Of a stretch of DNA of 64,000 nt, positions 35,017 through 44,533 are shown in pieces. The stretch is taken from contig NZ_CP055263.1 of the NCBI RefSeq assembly GCF_014217835.1, positions 1,315,001-1,379,000 of the forward strand, in the 5' to 3' direction. The notes below the pieces were generated by a model. That model did not search any database and was not told the DNA's origin. It worked only from the letters and a program-made list of their open reading frames with translations. The position numbers and the translations under genes are program-made. The stretch comes from Metabacillus sp. KUDC1714 (GTDB taxonomy: Bacteria; Bacillota; Bacilli; Bacillales; Bacillaceae). Positions within the stretch are counted from its first letter, which is position 1. The number at the start of each line of letters is the position of its first letter.

Positions 35017-36507
35017 CTATTTATTGGTAAAATCCTCACTCCTTACTGCTTCCTTATTCATTTGTAGAATATGGCTTTTGGCATCCAGCATCGCTTGTGT
35101 TTTACCAAAGTGAAACAGAATGATGTCGCCAGTTGGATATGATGCACTTCTTCCAACTCGGCCAGATATTTGCACTAGTGCACTTTCAGTAAAAATATCA
35201 TCCTCACTGCCGAGCACAGCTACATCACTGTTTGCAATTGTCACGCCTCGTTCTAATATCGTAGAAGTTACTATGATTGGCACTTCTCCGTTACGAAAAC
35301 TCCTTACCTTTTCCTTTCTCTCTGGGTCTTCTGCATAGACGCCGACAATTCGCTCATCGTAATGCCTGCACAGCTGTACAACTTGGTCGATGATTTTAAC
35401 AGATGGCACAAATAAAAACGCCTGCTTGTTACGTTGCAGCTGTTTGGTCATCCACTTGATAATAACGTTTGGTAATCTTCCCTTTTTTAATTGCTTCTTC
35501 CAATTTCCACACCAAGAAAATTGTGGAACGGGTAATGGATGTCCGTGATATCTAGCTGGTATTTTCACAGTTCTTCGTTTCTTTTGTTCCACATCTTTTT
35601 TCCATTGCTTAGAGGGAGTAGCTGTTAGATAAATGAGAGAACTAGTGGCTTTGCGGGATTTTTCTACCGCATATTGTAGGGAACTATCAGCAGTGTAAGG
35701 AAACGCGTCCACCTCATCTACAATGACCGTATCAAATGCTTCTTTGAATCGTAATAATTGATGTGTTGTTGAAAGATAGAGTGATGCGGGCTTGTGGTTT
35801 TCTTCACTTCCTCCGTATAGTGCAGCGACGGCGGTGGTTGGGAATACGTTTTTAAGTCGTGGGGTTAATTCTAGGACAACATCTGTGCGTGGAGTGGCAA
35901 TGCAGATTTTCTTTCCAATAGATAATGCATATTCAATCCCTTTAAATAATACCTCTGTTTTTCCAGCACCACAGACAGCCCATACGAGAAGCTCTTGATC
36001 ATGCTTGATGGCATTTACTACCTGCTCCGATGCATGAGCCTGTCCCTTCGACAGGACTCCGTTCCAATCTAGAGATGCGGATGATCTTTCTGCTGGTGGA
36101 GTGCCCACCCAACTATATAAGGGAGTGCATTCGCTTACTCGCCCCATCATTATGCATTTTCTGCAATAATGACATTGCTGTTCTCCACAACGGGCACAGG
36201 AAAAGTACGCAAATAGTGAAGGATTATTGTTGCCACAACGATTGCAGGTTAAGTGATCCTTTTCACGAAAAATACCATGAGTTAATGTAATAAAGCCATG
36301 CTGATAATGAGTGTGAAGTTGTTCAACTGTGAAGGGAATTTCCGAATGAAGCAATTCCTTACCTGATAGGTATTGCTGTAGCTCTGGAGAGAAATTAAAT
36401 TCTTCATTAATTGGGTTTTGTGGAATGGATGTGCACTTAGAAATCGGCAATCCTTCTTGGTGGGAAAGTACTGGAGTAAGACTATTATTTTGAACAGTAA
36501 ATCTCAT
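35017..36507 (-). CDS. comFA: ComFA, DEAD-box-like helicase for DNA uptake
   Basis: A 496-aa ATP-dependent helicase/translocase of competent cells. The N-terminal region (about residues 85-130) carries a four-cysteine zinc cluster (CNRCG, CARCGEQQCHYCRKC). The helicase core has Walker A AVCGAGKTEVLF, DEAD-box VDEVDAFPY, motif III LTATPS and motif VI QISGRVGRS. It drives single-stranded DNA import through ComEC. It starts at 36507, close after the small SANT-like gene, and is the first gene of comFA-comFB-comFC. Confidence 0.96.
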   Translation of the reverse strand: MRFTVQNNSLTPVLSHQEGLPISKCTSIPQNPINEEFNFSPELQQYLSGKELLHSEIPFTVEQLHTHYQHGFITLTHGIFREKDHLTCNRCGNNNPSLFAYFSCARCGEQQCHYCRKCIMMGRVSECTPLYSWVGTPPAERSSASLDWNGVLSKGQAHASEQVVNAIKHDQELLVWAVCGAGKTEVLFKGIEYALSIGKKICIATPRTDVVLELTPRLKNVFPTTAVAALYGGSEENHKPASLYLSTTHQLLRFKEAFDTVIVDEVDAFPYTADSSLQYAVEKSRKATSSLIYLTATPSKQWKKDVEQKKRRTVKIPARYHGHPLPVPQFSWCGNWKKQLKKGRLPNVIIKWMTKQLQRNKQAFLFVPSVKIIDQVVQLCRHYDERIVGVYAEDPERKEKVRSFRNGEVPIIVTSTILERGVTIANSDVAVLGSEDDIFTESALVQISGRVGRSASYPTGDIILFHFGKTQAMLDAKSHILQMNKEAVRSEDFTNK

Positions 36508-36515
36508 TTGTCACC

Positions 36516-36716
36516 TCATTCACCTCTTAAAATTTTCCGATATCGTTTTTCTACACTAATCGCAGTACGAGATAATTGGGTAGCGATATGTCTAAATTTC
36601 ATGCCGCTATTGCGTAATTCTAAGAGTTTGCGGTCTTCTAAGGTTGTCCAATGGCGATAAGTTCTTTTCTTGTCTTCACTTTTGTTTTTTATTTCTTGAC
36701 TTGAGGTAAAACTCAT
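36516..36716 (-). CDS. Small SANT/Myb-like putative DNA-binding protein
   Basis: About 66 aa from the ATG at 36716 (MSFTSSQEI), preceded by AAGG ten bases upstream; a longer start at 36746 is possible. Residues 25-65 resemble a SANT/Myb or Trf-like three-helix fold: YRHWTTLEDRKLLELRNSGM, then FRHIATQLSRTAISVEKRYRKIL, where the sequence ISVEKRY fits a recognition helix. Such domains bind DNA. It is only eight bases from comFA and probably co-transcribed, suggesting a regulatory link to competence, though this is inference. I do not know a named B. subtilis counterpart. Confidence 0.75.
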   Translation of the reverse strand: MSFTSSQEIKNKSEDKKRTYRHWTTLEDRKLLELRNSGMKFRHIATQLSRTAISVEKRYRKILRGE

Positions 36717-36798
36717 AGCAATCAAACCTTCCTCTGCATAGTACATGAGTATTATGAATGATATTTACCAGCCTGTCCATAATTTACTAAAATAGAGG

Positions 36799-36830
36799 AA
36801 AAAAGTACTAGAACTTCTGTACTTTTCCCT
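36799..36830 (-). terminator. Terminator of degV
   Basis: AAAAGTAC and GTACTTTT form an 8-bp stem with a ten-base loop, followed by TTCC and preceded by GGG that can extend the pairing. It lies about 40 bases after the degV stop and upstream of the small DNA-binding gene. Confidence 0.78.
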
Positions 36831-36866
36831 TATGCATTTTTTTATAAATCCTATTTAAAACAACAC

Positions 36867-37709
36867 TTATTTCCTATACCACCCTAGACCAATCGCACCC
36901 TCTCCTAGATGAGTTCCAATCACAGGTCCAAAATAGCTAGTCAAGCATTCAACATTTGGATACTTTGATTCAAGCTCCTGCTTCAGTTTCTCGGCTACAT
37001 CTGGTTGATTGGCATGAATCGCCACTGCTCGGATTGGAATGTTTTTTTCAGCATCCTCGTTAAAAAGCTCATACATTCGGTTTAACGCTTTCTTCCTTGT
37101 ACGAATCTTTTCAAAAGGAACAATGACTTTATCTTCAAAATGGAGAATCGGTTTAACTTGTAGTAAGCTACCGATCAATGCTTGGGCTCCACTTAAACGT
37201 CCCCCTCGCTGCAAGTTCGTTAAATCGTCAACCATAAAATAGGCACGCATTGACTGCTTCATTTCTTCTAAGCGAGCTAAGAGCTCCTCAGGAGTTTTTC
37301 CAGCTTGCGCCATTTCTGCTGCTTCAAGCACATAAAAACCTTGTACCATACAGCTCACTTCTGAATCAAATGGGTAAACCTTTATGTGATCAACCATAGT
37401 AGCTGCGGTTGCTGCTCCGCTGTATGTACCACTAACTCCGCTTGAAAGGTGGATTGAGATGACTGCATCATATTCTTCAGATAGTTTTTCGAATAATTCC
37501 ACAAACATCCCCACCGGAGGCTGTGATGTTGTAGGAAGCTCCTGCTTCTCTCTAATTTCAGCGAAAAATTGCTCTGCTGTAATTTCGACCTCTTCCTGAT
37601 AGGTTTCCATCCCAAAATTGACGCTTAATGGAATCATATGGATCTTATGCTTATCACGGATTTCCTTTGTGATATATGCGGTACTATCTGTTAAAATAGC
37701 CGTTTTCAT
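36867..37709 (-). CDS. degV: DegV-family fatty-acid-binding protein
   Basis: A 280-aa two-domain protein of the DegV (EDD) fold. The N-terminal motif is TAILTDSTAYITKEI, followed by the conserved STSQPP-like element PTTSQPPVGMFVELF, the SSGVSGTY loop that binds the fatty-acid carboxylate, and VDDLTNLQRGGRLSGAQALIG. These proteins serve as FakB-type acyl carriers for fatty acid kinase. B. subtilis has degV (yviA) at this position. It is followed by the comF unit. Confidence 0.95.
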   Translation of the reverse strand: MKTAILTDSTAYITKEIRDKHKIHMIPLSVNFGMETYQEEVEITAEQFFAEIREKQELPTTSQPPVGMFVELFEKLSEEYDAVISIHLSSGVSGTYSGAATAATMVDHIKVYPFDSEVSCMVQGFYVLEAAEMAQAGKTPEELLARLEEMKQSMRAYFMVDDLTNLQRGGRLSGAQALIGSLLQVKPILHFEDKVIVPFEKIRTRKKALNRMYELFNEDAEKNIPIRAVAIHANQPDVAEKLKQELESKYPNVECLTSYFGPVIGTHLGEGAIGLGWYRK

Positions 37710-37930
37710 AATTTTAATTCCTTCCTTGTAACAATACTTATAGTTTACTTATATTTTAACGGATCATGTATGTAATTACACTACCTTTAGCATTGAAGTC
37801 AATAGCAATCTAAAGTGGAAAATGAATTTATTGTCGCCTGTTATGCTTTTATTGTCGAGTTCGTACGTTTTTGTCCAGTTTTTGCTCTTTTCTATGTGCT
37901 TGTTGTTTTTAAAACAAAAACTAATTCAGG

Positions 37931-38054
37931 TTGATTGGAACGGATTGCGAGACTCCTGCGGGAGTAGCGGGACAGGTGAGACCCCACAGGCGTTTATGCC
38001 GAGGAGGCTCACCGCCCGCCCCGCGGAAAGCGAGCAACTGGAGCGGAAATCAAC
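37931..38054. repeat. GC-rich interspersed repeat, copy 1
   Basis: A roughly 120-bp GC-rich island in AT-rich DNA, running from TTGATTGG through TGCGAGACTCCTGCGGGAG and CACCGCCCGCCCCGCGGAAA to GGAGCGGAAATCAACC. A second copy in opposite orientation lies at 61574-61706. The ends (GATTGG/CCAATC type) are near-inverted repeats, so the whole can fold as a hairpin. I recall it as an abundant intergenic repeat in Bacillaceae. The rest of 37710-38179 has no gene. Near 38140-38170 a direct repeat of GGGTC(A/T)GGCTCTTTTT (minus strand) follows degU. Confidence 0.85.
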
Positions 38055-38179
38055 CACACCACAACTTGGTACTACCAACAAAGTTTGCTAAAACAGCCTT
38101 AAATATTCATAATGCTAATTATATCAACCGAAACAAAAAGAGCCAGACCCCTAAAAAGAGCCTGACCCGCTAATTACAT

Positions 38180-38866
38180 TTACTTTACTTCAACCCAACC
38201 ATTTTTAATCGCAACAACAACAGCTTGTGTACGATCATTTACACTCATTTTTTGCAAAATATTACTTACATGGTTTTTAACTGTTTTTTCACTAATAAAT
38301 AATGCTTCACCAATTCCACGGTTGCTTTTACCGTCTGCAAGCATTTGTAAGACTTCACACTCGCGTCGAGTAAGAATATGTAATGGACGACGGATTTCCG
38401 GTTGTAAGTGCTGAGTTGGATTAGCTTGTCCACTTGATGTTGCCAGTCGTCTAAACTCATTGACTAAATTATGGGTTACTTTTGGATGTAAATAAGAGCC
38501 ACCATCTGCGACAACCTTTACTGCCTCAATTAGTGTATCTGCGTCCATCTCTTTTAATAAGTAACCTCTTGCACCTGTCTTTAACGCGTGCGTTACATAG
38601 TTCTCATCATCATGTATTGATAAAATAATGACCTTTGTATCAGCGTTCGCTTCAATTAATTGTTTTGTTGCTTCGACACCATTTACTTTTGGCATGTTGA
38701 TATCCATGATCACGACATCAGGCTTGTGTGCCTCAACAATTGCTAAAGCCTCTTCCCCGTCATCACCTTCTGCAACAACCTCAAAACTTGGTTCGAAATC
38801 TAAAATGCGTTTTACACCTTCACGAAATAACTGATGATCATCAATAATTACAATTTTCGTCTTCAT
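38180..38866 (-). CDS. degU: DegU, response regulator
   Basis: A NarL-type response regulator of 228 aa with a receiver domain (phospho-acceptor Asp55 in [12 protein letters not shown]) and a C-terminal LuxR-type HTH ([37 protein letters not shown]). It controls exoenzymes, competence, motility and biofilm formation. Unphosphorylated DegU favours competence, and phosphorylated DegU with SwrA favours motility. SwrA, comF and the flagellar genes it regulates are all in this window. It lies downstream of degS. Confidence 0.97.
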   Translation of the reverse strand: MKTKIVIIDDHQLFREGVKRILDFEPSFEVVAEGDDGEEALAIVEAHKPDVVIMDINMPKVNGVEATKQLIEANADTKVIILSIHDDENYVTHALKTGARGYLLKEMDADTLIEAVKVVADGGSYLHPKVTHNLVNEFRRLATSSGQANPTQHLQPEIRRPLHILTRRECEVLQMLADGKSNRGIGEALFISEKTVKNHVSNILQKMSVNDRTQAVVVAIKNGWVEVK

Positions 38867-38954
38867 GCTTACGCCTCCCCACTAGTTTATTCTAGTCTAT
38901 TAGCCATCTATACCGTCAATAAGCCTTTAGACCGTATTTATCTGAATACCTTTG

Positions 38955-40118
38955 TTAACCAACTTGATATGGTACTTGAATCATGATAAAAGTCCCTAAA
39001 CCAACCTTAGAATCAATCGTCATTTTCCCTTCTAACAAGTCAACTCTTTCCTTCATGCCAATAAGTCCAAATGATTTCTTGTCTTTATTCCCTTTGAATT
39101 CTTCTAATTTAAACCCTTTACCATTGTCTTTAATGACCATTGTAAAGGTCTTCTCGGCTGCTTCGACCTTTACAGAAATCTCTGTAGCTTCCGCATGCTT
39201 TAAGGCATTTGTAACCGCCTCTTGAGCAAGCCGGAATAGGGCAACCTCAAATCGAGAAGTAAGTCGTTTAGCCTCAAGGCAGCCAAGACTTTCAAAATAA
39301 ATCTTCGTTTTTCCATTATATTCTTCGATTGTATTCATATATTTTCTGAGGGTCGGAATAAGTCCTAAGTCATCTAACGCCATTGGTCTTAAGTCATAGA
39401 TAATCCGACGAACCTCATATAAAGCATTACGAACGTTTTGTCGCAAGTTGCGAATTTCCTTAAAGCCTTCCTCAGCACCACGTTCACGATAAATCCGTTC
39501 AATTAGTTCAGAACGCATCATCACGTTGGCAAGCATTTGCGCCGGGCCATCGTGTATCTCTCTTGATACCCGCTTTCGCTCCTCCTCTTGGGCTTCGATA
39601 ATCCGTAACCCAAAGTCCTGTTTTTGCTGGGCATCCTCTAATAGTAAACCGACCTGACGAATATCACGATTTAAATAATTTAAAACAACTGTAATTTGAC
39701 TAACAAGTGACTGAGAACGTTCAATAATTTCCTGAAGCCCAAGTAAACGACGCTCGAGATCATCACGACGAACACGCAGCTGCTTTTCATGCTGCTGAAT
39801 CATTGTAAGCTCTACTTGAAGCTTGTGAGCCTTTTCATAAGCCTCCCGAATTTCATCCTCGGAAAACTCCTTAAAATGTTTACTCACTTGTGAAAGTCGA
39901 TTACGTGCAAATCGCGCATGGACTTCAAGCTTATCTCCTTCTTCAATCACTTTACTCACTTGGACTTTTATATCCTTTAGTTCCACTACTAACTCTTCAT
40001 ATTGCTGACGAGACTGCTCACCAATTTGAAAAATCTCACCCTTGCTTCCATCCACCGTATGGATCATTTTATCTAAAACTTCATCGAGTAATTTGCTATC
40101 TATCTTATTGGAGTTCAC
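38955..40118 (-). CDS. degS: DegS, cytoplasmic sensor histidine kinase
   Basis: A soluble histidine kinase of 387 aa with no membrane segments. It has an N-terminal coiled-coil sensor (about 1-170), a HisKA_3 dimerisation region with His189 in SREIHDGPAQML, and a HATPase domain (DNGKGF, FGLIGMKERVDLLEGKM). It phosphorylates DegU. It begins with GTG at 40118 after GGAGGG. Spacing to degU is 88 bases with no terminator seen, so degS-degU are one operon. Confidence 0.97.
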   Translation of the reverse strand: MNSNKIDSKLLDEVLDKMIHTVDGSKGEIFQIGEQSRQQYEELVVELKDIKVQVSKVIEEGDKLEVHARFARNRLSQVSKHFKEFSEDEIREAYEKAHKLQVELTMIQQHEKQLRVRRDDLERRLLGLQEIIERSQSLVSQITVVLNYLNRDIRQVGLLLEDAQQKQDFGLRIIEAQEEERKRVSREIHDGPAQMLANVMMRSELIERIYRERGAEEGFKEIRNLRQNVRNALYEVRRIIYDLRPMALDDLGLIPTLRKYMNTIEEYNGKTKIYFESLGCLEAKRLTSRFEVALFRLAQEAVTNALKHAEATEISVKVEAAEKTFTMVIKDNGKGFKLEEFKGNKDKKSFGLIGMKERVDLLEGKMTIDSKVGLGTFIMIQVPYQVG

Positions 40119-40295
40119 GATTTTCCCTCCGCTATTTTATGTAAGCTAAACCTGACTAACAACACCATTTTACAAATTTCAACGTAACTCTTTTTAGTTT
40201 GTCACATTATTAACGATTGAAGTAAAAAAAATGTCGTTTTATAATAAAAGAATATGCTATTCTAATTTTGCTTGCTTGTCAGGAGGTGTACAAGC

Positions 40296-40934
40296 ATGCT
40301 TTCACATTATTATACCGTAAAAGGCTATGGAGAGCATGAAATAATTATCCAAAAATCACGTTTTATTTGTTATATAGAGCGAGTAACCAATGAACAAGAC
40401 GCTCAGAGCTTTATTCAACAAATAAAAAAGAAACACTATGACGCCAATCACAATTGCTCTGCATATATCATTGGGGAAAATGATCATATCCAAAAAGCAA
40501 ATGATGATGGTGAACCTAGTGGAACTGCCGGAGTTCCCATGCTAGAGGTTCTAAAAAAGAAACAATTAAAAGACACGGTAGTCGTTGTTACCCGTTACTT
40601 CGGCGGTATTAAGCTTGGAACCGGTGGATTGATACGCGCTTACGGAAAGTCTGTTTCTGAAGGGTTAGGCGCGATCGGAATTGTCGAACGAAAGCTAATG
40701 CGTGTGATGCATACAAAAATTGATTATACATGGTTGGGAAAAGTGGAAAATGAATTACGTTCTTCCACATTTTTGTTGAAAGAAATTCATTATTTAAATG
40801 ATGTTGAAGTGGAAGCATATGTAGAAGAAGATAATAAGGGTACCTTTATAGACTGGATGACGGAGCTTACGAATGGGAAAGGTTATATTTCAGAAGGCGA
40901 AGTCACTTATCTAGAACAAATAGTTCAAAATTAA
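40296..40934 (+). CDS. yvyE: YvyE, IMPACT/YigZ-family protein
   Basis: A 212-aa protein of the UPF0029/IMPACT family. The N-terminal domain has IIQKSRFICYIERV, AYIIGENDHIQKANDDGEPSGTAG and VVVTRYFGGIKLGTGGLIRAY, and is followed by a smaller ferredoxin-like domain. The molecular function is not firmly known; eukaryotic IMPACT acts on translation control. The ATG at 40296 follows AGGAGGTG by seven bases and matches the B. subtilis start; a longer frame from 40272 overlaps the ribosome-binding site. It is divergent from degS and co-directional with tagV. Confidence 0.92.
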   Translation: MLSHYYTVKGYGEHEIIIQKSRFICYIERVTNEQDAQSFIQQIKKKHYDANHNCSAYIIGENDHIQKANDDGEPSGTAGVPMLEVLKKKQLKDTVVVVTRYFGGIKLGTGGLIRAYGKSVSEGLGAIGIVERKLMRVMHTKIDYTWLGKVENELRSSTFLLKEIHYLNDVEVEAYVEEDNKGTFIDWMTELTNGKGYISEGEVTYLEQIVQN

Positions 40935-40952
40935 CTGTAAGAGGAGAAATTT

Positions 40953-41987
40953 ATGGATAGAAAACAAATGAGGAAGGTTAGAAAAAAAAGAAAACGTCCT
41001 ATCCTTAGGAGAATTCTTTTTTTTACAATTCTTTTATTTTTAGTTATCAGTTGTTATATCGGTTATGTTTTATTTGAAACCTATCAAGCGGCAAGTGAGT
41101 CATATTCAGAATTGGAAAGAGGAGAAAAATCTAAGCTTCGAACTGAAGCAGTAGAAATTTCTGAAGATCCTTTTTCAGTATTACTTTTAGGCATTGAGGA
41201 TTACTCCTCTGGTGGTGAACAAGGCCGAACAGATTCAATTATTGTTGCAACAATTAACCCAAAGGATCAATCAGTTAAACTGATTAGTATTCCTAGGGAC
41301 ACGATGGTATACCAGGAGGAACGAGAAAAGGAAGACAAAATTAATCATGCCTATGTTTTTGGTGGTAAAGAAGCAACAATTAATGCAGTTGAAACCTTAT
41401 TAGACATTCCAGTAGATTATTATGCAACAGTAAACTTTAATGGTTTTAAAGAAATTGTTGATGAAATTGGTGGAGTTACGGTTGATGTCCCTTTCGATTT
41501 TTGGGAAAACAGCGATGATCCGGAGAATAAAAGAAGAATCGAGTTTTATGAAGGAACAATGAAATTAGATGGAGAAGAAGCATTGGCCTATGCAAGGATG
41601 AGAAAGCGTGATCCTCGAGGTGACTTTGGCCGAAATGATCGTCAAAAACAAATCATCACTGCTGCTGTTAATTCTATGCTGTCACCGAAAAATTTGTTAA
41701 AATTTGATGATATTGCTAAACATATTGGGAATAACGTTGAAACAAATATGAAAGTAAGTGAAGGTCTGGGATTACAAAGTCAATTTAAAAACTTTAATGC
41801 ATCTTCTATTGAGCAATTATCAGTCGAAGGTTCTGATGAGTATATAAATGGGACATATTATTATATCCCAGATGAAGAAAAGCTCGCTGAATTAACAACA
41901 GAATTACAAACTCATTTGAATCATAGTAATAGTAGCTCATCTGGTAGTACTGATACTACTTCTGCGGATAGTACTATTGAAGAATAA
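40953..41987 (+). CDS. tagV: LytR-CpsA-Psr family wall glycopolymer ligase
   Basis: Membrane-anchored protein of 344 aa. A basic N-terminus (RKKRKRPILRRI) precedes one membrane segment (about 25-45). The LCP domain has LLLGIEDYSS, GRTDSIIVATINP, SIPRDTMV, INHAYVFGG and ARMRKRDPRGDFGRNDRQ, with the arginines and aspartates that bind the polyprenyl pyrophosphate. The tail is Ser/Thr rich. LCP enzymes transfer teichoic acid or other glycans to peptidoglycan. The position between yvyE and tagO matches B. subtilis tagV (yvhJ), and the large polysaccharide locus nearby suggests it may serve capsule attachment too. Confidence 0.92.
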   Translation: MDRKQMRKVRKKRKRPILRRILFFTILLFLVISCYIGYVLFETYQAASESYSELERGEKSKLRTEAVEISEDPFSVLLLGIEDYSSGGEQGRTDSIIVATINPKDQSVKLISIPRDTMVYQEEREKEDKINHAYVFGGKEATINAVETLLDIPVDYYATVNFNGFKEIVDEIGGVTVDVPFDFWENSDDPENKRRIEFYEGTMKLDGEEALAYARMRKRDPRGDFGRNDRQKQIITAAVNSMLSPKNLLKFDDIAKHIGNNVETNMKVSEGLGLQSQFKNFNASSIEQLSVEGSDEYINGTYYYIPDEEKLAELTTELQTHLNHSNSSSSGSTDTTSADSTIEE

Positions 41988-41995
41988 AGTGAAAA

Positions 41996-42033
41996 TAACT
42001 GTGGGGTTCTTCTCCTCAGTTTTTTTCATATAA
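41996..42033 (+). terminator. Terminator of yvyE-tagV
   Basis: ACTGTGGGG pairs with CTCCTCAGT (one mismatch, one wobble) and is followed by seven T. It lies about 10 bases after the tagV stop. The remaining gap to tagO (42034-42222) is AT-rich and likely holds the tagO promoter. Confidence 0.8.
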
Positions 42034-42222
42034 AAGGGTTTATTTCTTATTAAATAGATGAACAATAATACTGAAACCTTTTTTACCTTAATCACGTCTA
42101 ATAAAAGATGCTACTATTAATAAACGATTACATTTCAGAAAAAAGATTGCATAATTAATTAAAATCATTTATCCTTCTCATGAGATGATTTAATAAACTA
42201 CACCTTAAAAGAGGTGAACACA

Positions 42223-43308
42223 ATGATAACAATATACCAACTATTTGGGTTTATACTTGCATTCACAGTTTCTTTAGTATCAACTCCATTTGTTATTAAA
42301 TTTGCAAAAAGATTCGGTTTTGTCGATATACCTAATTATCGTAAAGTTCATAAAGCACCTAAACCTCTGATTGGTGGACTATCCATTGTCCTCGGGGCAA
42401 CTGCTGGTATCCTATATCTAAAGCCTTTTTATAATTATCTAGTACCAGTTATGCTTGGAGGCTTTATTATACTAGTTATCGGTATGATAGATGATAAATA
42501 TAATTTAACACCCAAATGGAAGGTTTTGGGCCAATTAATTGCGGCCATTATCGTCGTTTCAGCTGGGGTTAAGATTGACTTTTTCATAATCCCCTTTATA
42601 GGTGAAAAAATTGAACTTGGGGTATTTAGCTATATTATTGCTGTAATATGGATAATTGCAATAACAAATGCCATCAACTTAATCGACGGTCTTGATGGAT
42701 TATCTGCAGGAATATCAGCTATTGCGCTATCATCGATACTTGTTCTTTCGATCTTGAATGGGCAAATGTTCGTTATATCTATAACTGTAATCCTAATTGG
42801 TAGTATTTTAGGCTTTTTACCGTATAACTTCCACCCTGCTAAAATTTTTCTCGGTGATACAGGCGCATTATTTCTTGGATATTGCATTGCCGTTATCTCA
42901 ATATTAGGCTTATATAAAAGTGTGACAATCTTTAGTTTAGGTTTACCAATTATTGCTCTAGCAGTTCCAATTTTCGATACAATATTCGCCATTGTGAGAA
43001 GATTGCTTAATAAGCAAAGTATCTCATCACCAGATAAGGCTCACCTTCATCACAGATTATTAGCAATGGGCTTTAGTCATCGGGCAACAGTTATGATCAT
43101 TTATGCAATTGGTGTATCCTTTGGATTATCGGCTATCCTCTTTACAAGAACGACACTTTGGTTATCCTTATTATTCATGGTAGCATTGTTGATATTGTTC
43201 CAGCTTCTAGCAGAATTAATTGGATTAATCGGAAACCACAAGCCATTGCTCACTGCTTTAGCTAAATTAATAAATAAAAGAGAGCCTCTTAAAAATAAAA
43301 ATAATTAA
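42223..43308 (+). CDS. tagO: TagO, UDP-GlcNAc:undecaprenyl-phosphate GlcNAc-1-phosphate transferase
   Basis: An integral membrane enzyme of 361 aa with about eleven membrane segments that starts wall teichoic acid synthesis. Family motifs are VHKAPKPLIGGL, IGMIDDKYNLTPKWK, AINLIDGLDGLSAG, FLGDTGALFLGY and the HLHHRLL loop. The ATG at 42223 follows AGAGGTG by six bases; a GTG at 42214 is part of the Shine-Dalgarno. The enzyme can also prime other glycans, which matters here because surface-glycan genes follow directly on the other strand. Confidence 0.95.
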   Translation: MITIYQLFGFILAFTVSLVSTPFVIKFAKRFGFVDIPNYRKVHKAPKPLIGGLSIVLGATAGILYLKPFYNYLVPVMLGGFIILVIGMIDDKYNLTPKWKVLGQLIAAIIVVSAGVKIDFFIIPFIGEKIELGVFSYIIAVIWIIAITNAINLIDGLDGLSAGISAIALSSILVLSILNGQMFVISITVILIGSILGFLPYNFHPAKIFLGDTGALFLGYCIAVISILGLYKSVTIFSLGLPIIALAVPIFDTIFAIVRRLLNKQSISSPDKAHLHHRLLAMGFSHRATVMIIYAIGVSFGLSAILFTRTTLWLSLLFMVALLILFQLLAELIGLIGNHKPLLTALAKLINKREPLKNKNN

Positions 43309-43313
43309 TACAC

Positions 43314-43358
43314 ACATAAAGTGAAGAGAAGCGATGGTTTCTCTTCACTTTTTATTTT
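43314..43358. terminator. Bidirectional terminator between tagO and the glycan locus
   Basis: AAAGTGAAGAGAA and TTCTCTTCACTTT form a 13-bp stem around a short loop, with T-runs on the plus strand and A/T-rich flanks. It lies between convergent genes. Confidence 0.88.
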
Positions 43359-43382
43359 GTTACACTATGGCCTTGTCCAACA

Positions 43383-44522
43383 TTATCTAGAAGTAGGTTT
43401 CCAAACTGCTTGTCGTTTTCCTGTTAAAGCCCGATAAGTTCCTATTAGAGCTGCTAGGTTAACGATACAGAAATAGTATGGTATGTAAGTGACAAAACTT
43501 TTTATAAATTTCCCTACATAAGCTAATAAATAAAACAACACTTGAAGCCCAAACAATACCATATAAAAAGGCTGAGTGATCAGAGTGATATTTAGGATAA
43601 AAACAATGATCATATAGTATGGAACTAGATATCGTAATAATTTATGTGATAAATATTTAAAAAATAGTTCAAACCGTGTAAATGGGTTAAACAAACGTTT
43701 GTAAGAAAGAACTCCAGTGAAACTTCTAGTCACAATCCTCACTTTGCGGCCAAATTCCTCTACATTACTAGGTGATGTTTCTTCAACCGTTACCGCATCT
43801 CGGTCATAAATATATCGTTTACCTTGTCCAATAATGATGAGCGGATTTTGCATATCATCACCAACATTCGGATTCATAGGTTTGAATAATGACTTCCGAA
43901 TACTATAGATTGATCCATTTCCCACAACACTTGTACCCGTTCTACTTTCTAATGTTTTTAACAATCTTTCGTATTTCCAATACACGCCTTCCGATTCACC
44001 AATAGCAGAATTCGTTGGATTAATCAATTTTAATTCCCCACAAACACCACCAATAGACTCATCAACATAGTATTTGACCAAATGATGGATTGCATCTTCC
44101 TTATACATGGAATTTGCATCTGAAAACACGAGAATATCACCATTAGCTAAATGGACACTTTTATTTAATGCTTCTGTCTTCCCTTTACGCCCATATACAA
44201 TATTTAATTTTATAAAAGGATAATCCTCAGCAATTTCATTAACAAATTCATTTGTACGATCTGATGAATCATCTGATACGACAATAACTTGTAATTTGTC
44301 CTTTGGATACGATAAATCAATTGTGTTAAGGAGCTTATTCTTTATGACCTTTTCTTCATTATATGCCGCAATAAACATCGTTACCTTCGGTTGATATTCG
44401 TCATCAGTAATTGTTTTTGCTTGTTTTATTTTTGAAACCATCCATAATAAAGTAGGATAACCAAAATAAATATAAATAATTAGAAAGATAAAAAACCATA
44501 ATAACACTTGTATTAATACCAT
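43383..44522 (-). CDS. Membrane glycosyltransferase, GT2 family
   Basis: A 379-aa enzyme with one N-terminal membrane segment, a GT-A domain and two to three C-terminal membrane segments, the layout of hyaluronan/cellulose-synthase-like transferases. Motifs are FIAAYNEEKVIKNKL, VVSDDSSDRTNE, LVFSDANSMY (DXD-like metal site) and GDDMQNPL near the acceptor region. It lacks the full Q/RXXRW motif of processive synthases (RKVRIVTRSF is present instead), so it may be a single-step transferase. The sugar is not readable from sequence. It follows the epimerase gene by 11 bases. Confidence 0.82.
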   Translation of the reverse strand: MVLIQVLLWFFIFLIIYIYFGYPTLLWMVSKIKQAKTITDDEYQPKVTMFIAAYNEEKVIKNKLLNTIDLSYPKDKLQVIVVSDDSSDRTNEFVNEIAEDYPFIKLNIVYGRKGKTEALNKSVHLANGDILVFSDANSMYKEDAIHHLVKYYVDESIGGVCGELKLINPTNSAIGESEGVYWKYERLLKTLESRTGTSVVGNGSIYSIRKSLFKPMNPNVGDDMQNPLIIIGQGKRYIYDRDAVTVEETSPSNVEEFGRKVRIVTRSFTGVLSYKRLFNPFTRFELFFKYLSHKLLRYLVPYYMIIVFILNITLITQPFYMVLFGLQVLFYLLAYVGKFIKSFVTYIPYYFCIVNLAALIGTYRALTGKRQAVWKPTSR

Positions 44523-44533
44523 AATGCACTTCC

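Noticed and set aside
42630..42992. A 120-codon minus-strand ORF
   Set aside because: Antisense to tagO and rich in Ile/Lys, a mirror of the membrane protein codons.
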